Below, piece after piece: positions 58,731 to 64,000 of a stretch of 64,000 bases of DNA (position 1 is its first letter; each line of letters begins with the position of its first letter). The stretch comes from Neobacillus cucumis (GTDB lineage: Bacteria > Bacillota > Bacilli > Bacillales > Cytobacillaceae). The position numbers were made by a program, and so were the translations under genes. Location: contig NZ_JAFBEX010000008.1 in NCBI RefSeq assembly GCF_016908975.1, forward strand, positions 1 to 64,000, given 5' to 3'. The notes under the pieces are model-generated. The model saw nothing but the letters and a program-made list of their open reading frames with translations. It searched no databases and was not told the DNA's origin.

Positions 58731-59338
58731 CCCTTATCAGCTCTTTCTAATATAGTATCTAAGACAGCATCGAGTTTTTTTAGTGCATCGGAACGGTGAC
58801 TGAGTTTATTTTTTTCATCTGAAGATAGTTCGGCCATGGATTGGTCTTTTTCCGGCAGGTAAAAAACAGGGTCATAACCAAAACCATGTGTACCGCGGCG
58901 TTCAGTCAGAATCCGACCTTCACAAGTGCCTGACACCGTTCTTGTTTCTTCCCCAGGAATGGCAATTGCCAAGGCACAGTAGAATCGAGCTGTTCGCTTT
59001 TCCTCAGGTACTCCTTGTAATTCAGACAAAACTTTATCGATGTTGTTTTGGTCATCTTTTTGTTCACCAGCATAGCGTGCAGAATAGATGCCGGGTCTAC
59101 CTTCTAAGGGATCAACGATCAATCCTGAGTCATCGCTTATCACCATTTTATTGAGTGTGTGGGAAACCGATTCCGCTTTGAGGATGGCGTTTTCTTCAAA
59201 CGTGCTCCCTGTTTCCTCTATCTCTGGTATGTCGGGAAAATCTAGCAATGTTCGGACTTTTATCCCCCTTGCAGCAAAAATATGCTCAAACTCTCTTGCC
59301 TTGCCAGGGTTTTTTGTTGCAATAATGACTTCGTTCAT
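58727..59338 (-). CDS. rdgB: XTP/dITP pyrophosphatase RdgB (YsnA)
   Basis: Removes inosine and xanthosine triphosphates from the pool. The 203-aa product has the N-terminal [21 protein letters not shown], and [12 protein letters not shown] with SHRSDAL near the end, all Ham1/RdgB hallmarks. It is downstream of rph, separated by a 21-bp repeat array. Confidence 0.96.
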   Translation of the reverse strand: MNEVIIATKNPGKAREFEHIFAARGIKVRTLLDFPDIPEIEETGSTFEENAILKAESVSHTLNKMVISDDSGLIVDPLEGRPGIYSARYAGEQKDDQNNIDKVLSELQGVPEEKRTARFYCALAIAIPGEETRTVSGTCEGRILTERRGTHGFGYDPVFYLPEKDQSMAELSSDEKNKLSHRSDALKKLDAVLDTILERADKG

Positions 59339-59375
59339 ATCTATCGCCTCTTACTTAATTATTCATTTCATCTTT

Positions 59376-59585
59376 ACGAGAGTAAAGACATGTTATCCGA
59401 GAGTAAATTTGGCTTATCCAAGAGTAACTTCATCTTAACCGAGAGAATTTACACCTCATCCGAGAGTTTCACACTCATTTGAGAGTAATCTCACCTTATC
59501 CGAGAGTAATTTCATCTTATCCGAGAGTAGTCACTCCTCATCCGAGAGTAACTACACCCCATCCAAGAGTGAACCCACATCTCCC
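59376..59585. repeat. Exact 21-bp tandem repeats, TCCGAGAGTAA word
   Basis: Ten consecutive 20-21-base units of the form CCGAGAGTAATTTCATCTTAT fill the rph-rdgB gap. The CCGAGAGTAA part is conserved and the following half varies. The 21-base period is two helical turns, so all words face the same side of the DNA. The array interrupts what is a tight operon in B. subtilis. Confidence 0.92.
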
Positions 59586-59597
59586 AAACAAAACCAC

Positions 59598-60353
59598 TTA
59601 TTTCTTCCTTCTACCCTCAATTCTTCTAGTAATTTCCTCACCCAATGCTGCTTTCTGCTGTTCAAATAACTCCATAAGTCCTTCTTGAGCGGCATGGAGT
59701 AATTGTTGGAGTTGATCATAAGAGAACGTGGACTCTTCACCCGTTCCTTGAAGCTCGACAAATTCTCCATTCCCTGTCATCACCACATTCATATCCACTT
59801 CCGCTTTAGAATCCTCGGCATAATTTAAATCTAGAACCACCTTGCCGCCTGATAGCATCCCGACACTGGTCGCCGCTAAATAATCGGTAATCGGATATTT
59901 TGCTAGAGCCTTCTTTTCTGCTAAGGAATGAAGGGCAAGCGTTAACGCGACAAACGCTCCTGTTATCGAAGCTGTCCGCGTGCCACCATCTGCTTGGATG
60001 ACATCGCAGTCAATCCACACCGTTTTCTCACCAATTGCTTTTAAATCCACAATTGAACGAAGAGCACGTCCGATTAAACGCTGGATTTCCATTGTTCGGC
60101 CAGACACTTTTCCTTTCGATGATTCACGGATATTTCTTGACTCCGTTGCCCTTGGGAGCATGGAATATTCAGCGGTAATCCAGCCTTTCCCTTCACCTCT
60201 CATAAAATGAGGAACTCGGTCCTCAATCGTCGCTGTACAAATGACCTTTGTGTTTCCTACTGAAATAAGGACGGAACCTTCTGGGTGCATTAAATAATTT
60301 GTTTCAATATGTATGGGTCTTAACTGCAATGTCTCTCTTCCATCAACACGCAC
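59598..60353 (-). CDS. rph: Ribonuclease PH
   Basis: A phosphorolytic 3'-5' exoribonuclease trimming tRNA precursors. The 251-aa product has [14 protein letters not shown], the arginine-rich [19 protein letters not shown] with the [20 protein letters not shown] track, and [12 protein letters not shown]. The start is GTG at 60353, seven bases after AGGAGG; the ATG one base upstream is out of frame. Confidence 0.96.
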   Translation of the reverse strand: MRVDGRETLQLRPIHIETNYLMHPEGSVLISVGNTKVICTATIEDRVPHFMRGEGKGWITAEYSMLPRATESRNIRESSKGKVSGRTMEIQRLIGRALRSIVDLKAIGEKTVWIDCDVIQADGGTRTASITGAFVALTLALHSLAEKKALAKYPITDYLAATSVGMLSGGKVVLDLNYAEDSKAEVDMNVVMTGNGEFVELQGTGEESTFSYDQLQQLLHAAQEGLMELFEQQKAALGEEITRRIEGRRKK

Positions 60354-60387
60354 ATTTTTTCCTCCTTAGCTAAAATCTCAAATAAAG

Positions 60388-60416
60388 AAGAGGCGGCCCA
60401 GAAGCCAACCTCTTTC
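60388..60416 (-). terminator. Terminator after gerM
   Basis: AAGAGG...CCTCTT with inner GGC/GCC pairing and a TTCTTTATTT run on the minus strand. It lies 35 bases after the gerM stop. Confidence 0.7.
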
Positions 60417-60449
60417 ATGGTCACTATATAGTATAACAAAAATGTTTTT

Positions 60450-61511
60450 TTAATAACTACCTGTATTGACTTTTTCTGGACGAGTTACTGGTTCAGAAAC
60501 CTTTTTGCCTTTATCATTTTTAATATCTACTTTCCCGTCGACCTCTACTGCCACTTTTTCAACCCCCTGTTGTTCTGTTAGGGAAAGTACGAGCGTATCA
60601 AGTAGATTTTGGGAGATTTCTTTACCCTTTAAGCTATCATAAATATTTTTGTTAAAGTTTAAGGTTACGGTACCATTTTCATATTTTGGTGTATCTAGAA
60701 GCTTTACATCCGACATAAATTCAGACACAAGCGTTGAATTTTGACTAGGTCCTTGGATTAGTTCATCTACAATGGCTGCATAATTATCTTTGGTATCATT
60801 ACTAATGCGGCGGGTAACCGGAACATAGTAATAAGAGCCTTCTTCACCACCAATATAGTAGACGGTTACCGGCTTTGTATTGGTAATATCCGCTACGTCT
60901 GTGTTATCAAGATTGATCCCGGTTGCTCTTGAAAGATTCTCACTGATTGGTGTGCCACTGACCGGCATTTCCGTCAGGTCATGACCGTTCATTTTAAGCT
61001 TGACCGATTTTATATTATCGAATTGTGTTAATGTCCAGGTAACAGATTGTAGGATCTTCTGTTCATCCTCTGGCTGGTAATTTTTAAATTCTTTAGAGAA
61101 ATTAACCGTTGCCACACCATTGTCCTTATTTATGTTGACTGAAACCTGTGTATCTTCAGGGAGTACCGCTCTAAAATCATTTGGAAGCAGGTCTGTTACC
61201 GGACCATTTGTTACAAGATATTCAAGCGCTTGTTTGGCGACTGAAGTGGTTTTGGGCAATGCTAACGTTCGCGGCACCACATAGCCATCCTTATCAATCA
61301 AGTAGAGTTCAGTTTGAACAGTATTTTTCGTCGCCGCCTCTTTTTCTTTGGCGCTTGTTTCCTTACTTACAACATCCTCTTTCACGGTAACCGTTTTTGG
61401 CGGATCGATTTTCTGTTGTGTTTCGGTATTAAACAATCCGCAGCCCGAAAGTAAAACAGTTGAAGTAAATACAGTCAAACCTATCATTTTTGCTTTATTT
61501 TTAGACACCAT
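60450..61511 (-). CDS. gerM: GerM, spore germination/sporulation lipoprotein
   Basis: A lipoprotein with two GerMN domains needed for normal cortex and engulfment-channel function in B. subtilis. The 353-aa product has a lipobox (VLLSGC, Cys near 23), an acidic linker, then GerMN domains at about 75-195 (ELYLIDKDGYVVPRTL) and about 215-335 (VYYIGGEEGSYYYVPVTRRI). ATG at 61511 follows a run of G (GGGGGAATT) and gives the family N terminus; the ATG at 61601 would add a second hydrophobic segment and is rejected. Confidence 0.94.
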   Translation of the reverse strand: MVSKNKAKMIGLTVFTSTVLLSGCGLFNTETQQKIDPPKTVTVKEDVVSKETSAKEKEAATKNTVQTELYLIDKDGYVVPRTLALPKTTSVAKQALEYLVTNGPVTDLLPNDFRAVLPEDTQVSVNINKDNGVATVNFSKEFKNYQPEDEQKILQSVTWTLTQFDNIKSVKLKMNGHDLTEMPVSGTPISENLSRATGINLDNTDVADITNTKPVTVYYIGGEEGSYYYVPVTRRISNDTKDNYAAIVDELIQGPSQNSTLVSEFMSDVKLLDTPKYENGTVTLNFNKNIYDSLKGKEISQNLLDTLVLSLTEQQGVEKVAVEVDGKVDIKNDKGKKVSEPVTRPEKVNTGSY

Positions 61512-61604
61512 AATTCCCCCTATGACAGTTTGTACTATCATGTATACGAGCCTTAGGAGAAAATAGACCGCCTTAACAAAGAAAAATAGAATTTTTTCCA
61601 TGTA

Positions 61605-61650
61605 GGAAAGGAACTCCTTTACGAGTAACGGGTCCTTTAACTATCGCAAA
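61605..61650 (+). repeat. About 45-bp element, left copy of an inverted pair
   Basis: AGGAACTCCTTTACG, AACGGGT-CC and CTATCGCAAA occur in this order. The same blocks appear on the opposite strand at 62312-62352. The two copies bracket most of the gerM-murI gap. Confidence 0.65.
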
Positions 61651-61672
61651 CATTAAAAATGTAATGGAAAAT

Positions 61673-61708
61673 GACCTTCAAATTGTATGGTAATTTGGAG
61701 GTCTATTT
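61673..61708. terminator. Hairpin with T run upstream of gerM
   Basis: GACCTTCAAATT and AATTTGGAGGTC pair with one internal mismatch and are followed on the plus strand by TATTTTTG. No plus-strand gene precedes it, so its transcript is unknown. Confidence 0.6.
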
Positions 61709-61769
61709 TTGTTGATATAAAGGGATATTGATAATGGGACAATTTGTAGTGCGATTTTTATATTAAAAC

Positions 61770-61799
61770 GCTGGGGTACAATAGCAATGTACCCCCAGC
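61770..61799. other. Strong GC-rich hairpin in the gerM-murI gap
   Basis: GCTGGGGTAC and GTACCCCCAGC pair around a 9-base loop with one bulged C, inside otherwise AT-rich DNA. No T tract follows. It may be part of an unrecognised RNA. Confidence 0.6.
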
Positions 61800-61907
61800 A
61801 AAATATACTATATTTTTACTTACAAATTGATTAACAGAAAAATATTGTTGTTTTTCCATTTAGGTTAGGCGCTATTATAACTTGTTGGTTTCACTGCGAA
61901 TGAAAAA

Positions 61908-62095
61908 TAAACGGTAAAATTCCGTCTAAATTAGAAAATACCCATACTTCCGTTTAAATAAGGGAAGTTTTTCCGTTTATATTATCCAAATCTTTGGATT
62001 TTGTCCTATTAAGAGCAGTTAAACGGAATATCTCCGTTTATATCCTCTTTTTAAACTTCCCTTATGGACAATAGCAGGAAATTCTCCGCCTATGA
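61908..62095. repeat. Intergenic word cluster, AAACGGAA-TTTCCGTTTA vocabulary, second locus
   Basis: Dyads AAACGGTAAAATTCCGTCTA, AAACGGAATATCTCCGTTTA, AAGGGAAGTTTTTCCGTTTA and AGGAAATTCTCCGCCTA repeat the words seen at 19530-19735. Several variants are half-words. It lies in the 842-bp gerM-murI gap. Confidence 0.75.
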
Positions 62096-62180
62096 GTTCT
62101 CATACCTACACAAAAATCGATACAGTGAAAGGCGGAAATGGTTGGTTTGCAAACTACCGAAGAATTAGCAATTAAACGCA

Positions 62181-62212
62181 AAATAGCAAGGGTATTAACC
62201 CTTGCTATTTCT
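62181..62212 (-). terminator. Terminator downstream of murI
   Basis: AAATAGCAAGGGT and (A)CCCTTGCTATTT form a perfect stem with a short loop and T-rich ends. It is the first good terminator after murI. Confidence 0.82.
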
Positions 62213-62311
62213 AATGTTTTTTAATCTCCTTAGCCTTAAATTGGCCTACATTTTATAGTGCAAAAAGGATTACATTTTGAATTGTATTTTCCTATACCAA
62301 TTGACGTTTTG

Positions 62312-62352
62312 CGATAGGAGACGGAACCCGTTCCTTTACGAAGGAGTTCCTT
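62312..62352 (-). repeat. About 45-bp element, right copy of an inverted pair
   Basis: On the minus strand AGGAACTCCTTCGTAAAGGAACGGGTTCC then CTATCGCAAA. It also folds as a hairpin (GGAAC/GTTCC outside, TCCTT/AAGGA inside). It touches the murI stop codon. Confidence 0.65.
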
Positions 62353-62353
62353 T

Positions 62354-63148
62354 TTATAGTTTTATTTTACTGACGTTGTCGACAGGGGTTCCGAGCCACT
62401 GAGAGGCGATTTTAGAAAAAAGCCATTTAGAGCCTGTTGTGTAATATTCATGCTCTGGTTCTTCTTCGCATTCGTCAAGCAGTCCATTATATTGAAGAAT
62501 GGCACTGATTTCACGCGCCGTTTCGTCTCCTGAACTAATTACATGTACCCGTTCACCCATTACCTCTTTCACGAGAGGCTCAAGCAATGGATAGTGCGTA
62601 CACCCCAAGATCAATGTATCTAAATTTTGATCCATGAGGGGTTTTAACGATTCCAAGACAATTCTCTCAGCAATGGGTCCAGAATATTCTCCACTTTCTA
62701 CTAGCGGAACAAACTTAGGACACGCTTGACTGGTGACAAATAGTCGGCTGTTCAATGATTTTAATGCCCTCTCATAGGCACCGCTTTTGACTGTACCTTC
62801 TGTCCCGATAATACCGACACGATAATTTTTCGTCCGTTTAATTGCGGCCCGTGCCCCGGGATTAATGACACCGAGAACCGGTATCGACAACTCTTTTCGA
62901 ATTTCGTCCAATGCAGCAGCTGTAGCTGTGTTACAAGCAATGACCAGCATCTTTATATTTTTTTCTAATAGAAAGCTAGTTAATTCCCAAGTAAATCGCT
63001 TGACTTCATGCCTTGACCTTGGACCATATGGGCAGCGAGCCGTATCTCCTAAATAAATAATTTTCTCATTCGGAAGCTGTCTCATTACTTCTTTGGCAAC
63101 GGTTAAACCACCGACACCGGAATCAATCACACCTATTGGTTGTTTCAA
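62354..63148 (-). CDS. murI: Glutamate racemase MurI (RacE)
   Basis: Makes D-glutamate for peptidoglycan, cofactor-independent. The 264-aa product has [13 protein letters not shown] at the N terminus, and the two catalytic cysteines in [11 protein letters not shown] (about 73) and LGCTHYPLL (about 184). Start is supported by GAGGCGAG upstream. ysmB lies 15 bases upstream in the same direction. Confidence 0.97.
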   Translation of the reverse strand: MKQPIGVIDSGVGGLTVAKEVMRQLPNEKIIYLGDTARCPYGPRSRHEVKRFTWELTSFLLEKNIKMLVIACNTATAAALDEIRKELSIPVLGVINPGARAAIKRTKNYRVGIIGTEGTVKSGAYERALKSLNSRLFVTSQACPKFVPLVESGEYSGPIAERIVLESLKPLMDQNLDTLILGCTHYPLLEPLVKEVMGERVHVISSGDETAREISAILQYNGLLDECEEEPEHEYYTTGSKWLFSKIASQWLGTPVDNVSKIKL

Positions 63149-63163
63149 ACATCTCGCCTCTTT

Positions 63164-63613
63164 TTATCGCATTTCCTGATGTAGCTGACTCAAGCAGGAT
63201 TGAAGAAGTAAGATTTCATCCATTGAAAAGTTTTTTAATATCTCATCTAAATATCCTTGACGCTTTTTAATGACTTCATCAATGATTCTTTTGCCTTCTT
63301 CAAGTAAGTGAATTCGGACCACACGCCGGTCGTTTGGATCCTTTACCCGCTCAACAAGTAAATTTTTCTCCATCCGGTCAACCAAATCCGTTGTCGTACT
63401 GCAAGCTAAATACATTTTATTTGAAAGCTCGCCAATGGTCATATCTCCGTCTTCAAAAAGCCATTGCAAGGCCACGAATTGCGGGGGAGTAATTTTATAA
63501 TTACTCAGCATTTCCCTGCCCTTTTGCTTAATAATACCGGAAATATACCGTAAGTCTTTTTCAATATTCGCAATGATATCCACTGAAGCTTTTTGTGGGG
63601 TTTCGCGTTCCAT
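63164..63613 (-). CDS. ysmB: YsmB, MarR-family transcription regulator
   Basis: A 149-aa winged-helix regulator. The MarR core reads TPPQFVALQWLFEDGDMTIGELSNKMYLACSTTTDLVDRMEKNLLVERVKDPNDRRVVRIHL-type (about 43-105), split here as TIGELSNKM and DPNDRRVVRI. It sits upstream of murI, probably in one transcript, as in B. subtilis. The ligand and target are unknown. Confidence 0.92.
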   Translation of the reverse strand: MERETPQKASVDIIANIEKDLRYISGIIKQKGREMLSNYKITPPQFVALQWLFEDGDMTIGELSNKMYLACSTTTDLVDRMEKNLLVERVKDPNDRRVVRIHLLEEGKRIIDEVIKKRQGYLDEILKNFSMDEILLLQSCLSQLHQEMR

Positions 63614-63865
63614 TTTTAATACACTCCTATTTTTTGCTTCTCCTCAGAACCAATCTCTATAATCCATGGCCTTTTCCGAGCTGTTTGACTTAAAGCTTGT
63701 ACTTATTTTCTTCTTTTTCGGCTAAAATTTCAAGCTCAAACTCTTTTATAAAACCAATACTCCTGAAAAGCTATTATGCCATACAAGTGTTATAATAAAT
63801 TTATTTTAACAGATTAGTTCATAATATGTTTATGTTTGAATTTTAAAACAAAGGTGCGTAGAAAG
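63614..63865. other. Divergent ysmB / HesB-like promoter region
   Basis: A 252-base AT-rich gap between divergent genes. It must hold promoters for both directions, but no strong -35/-10 pair or MarR-type palindrome was identified by eye. Confidence 0.5.
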
Positions 63866-64000
63866 ATGGAAATAAGTTTAAGCAATGCAGCAATCCACTG
63901 GTTTAAGGATGAAGTAGAATTAAAAAAAGGGGATAAAGTAAGATTTTATGTTAAAATTTACGGCAGCAGCCCCGTTCAAGAAGGGTTTTCCTTAGCTTTT
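63866..64000 (+). CDS. HesB/YneR-like iron-sulfur family protein (5' part)
   Basis: The first 45 codons read MEISLSNAAIHWFKDEVELK, GDKVRFYVKIYGSSPVQEGF, matching the start of the HesB/YneR family (Fe-S biosynthesis-like fold). The gene runs off the window, so the C-terminal part cannot be assessed. Members of the YneR subgroup often lack the A-type scaffold cysteines. AAGGTG is upstream of the ATG at weak spacing. It is divergent from ysmB. Confidence 0.85.
   Translation, partial: MEISLSNAAIHWFKDEVELKKGDKVRFYVKIYGSSPVQEGFSLAF

Noticed and set aside
59376..59585. CRISPR array or iteron origin
   Set aside because: A 21-base unit leaves no room for spacers; there is no replication gene nearby and flanking genes are core chromosome.

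Overview
This 64 kb window comes from the chromosome of an endospore-forming low-GC Firmicute of the family Bacillaceae. Gene order follows the Bacillus subtilis block from bofC to ysmB (bofC, coxA, safA, nadACB, nifS-niaR, pheA-pheB, obg-spo0B, rpmA-prp-rplU, spoIVFB-spoIVFA, minDC, mreDCB, radC, maf, spoIIB, comC, folC, valS, ysxE, spoVID, hemLBDCXA, engB, lonA, lonB, clpX, tig, ysoA, ysnB, rdgB, rph, gerM, murI, ysmB). Many genes are sporulation-specific. Nearly everything reads on the minus strand; the plus-strand exceptions are nifS-niaR, a 64-aa membrane protein, a LiaI-like membrane protein and a partial HesB-like gene at the right end. An RNase G gene between rplU and spoIVFB, absent in B. 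subtilis, points to a Neobacillus/Mesobacillus-type relative rather than B. subtilis itself.

Layout: 0-5 kb, a palindromic tandem array, then bofC, coxA, a kinase-fold gene and the coat/cortex morphogenetic gene safA. 5.4-10.8 kb, NAD biosynthesis with its cysteine desulfurase and NiaR repressor. 11-15.7 kb, phenylalanine synthesis, Obg, Spo0B and the L21-Prp-L27 ribosomal operon with its leader. 15.7-24 kb, RNase G, the sigma-K processing pair SpoIVFA/B, and division and shape genes. 24-26.8 kb, radC, maf and spoIIB. 26.8-29.4 kb, a decayed type IV pilus locus in which only the prepilin peptidase comC is intact. 29.5-36.4 kb, folC, T-box-controlled valS and coat genes. 37-43.2 kb, the hemAXCDBL operon. 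44-52.3 kb, EngB, LonA, LonB, ClpX and trigger factor. 53.7-57.5 kb, an hrtBA-hssRS heme sensing and efflux operon where B. subtilis carries leu/ilv genes, bounded by tRNA-Arg and a copy of that tRNA's 3' end. 58-64 kb, ysnB-rdgB-rph-gerM, murI and ysmB.

The most unusual content is non-coding. (1) Several intergenic gaps are filled by runs of a short repeated word. Each locus has its own vocabulary (52-bp palindromes at 1-404; an exact 21-bp period at 59376-59585; a 41-42-bp unit at 36560-36830), and three vocabularies recur at a second distant locus. (2) A dispersed about 115-bp element occurs three times downstream of genes and shows compensatory base changes in two nested helices. (3) Two related palindromic MITE-like elements have perfect 12-13 bp terminal inverted repeats. 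(4) The pilC pseudogene contains a 104-bp inversion that can be reversed on paper to restore the GspF-family reading. No CRISPR array, prophage or intact insertion sequence was seen.
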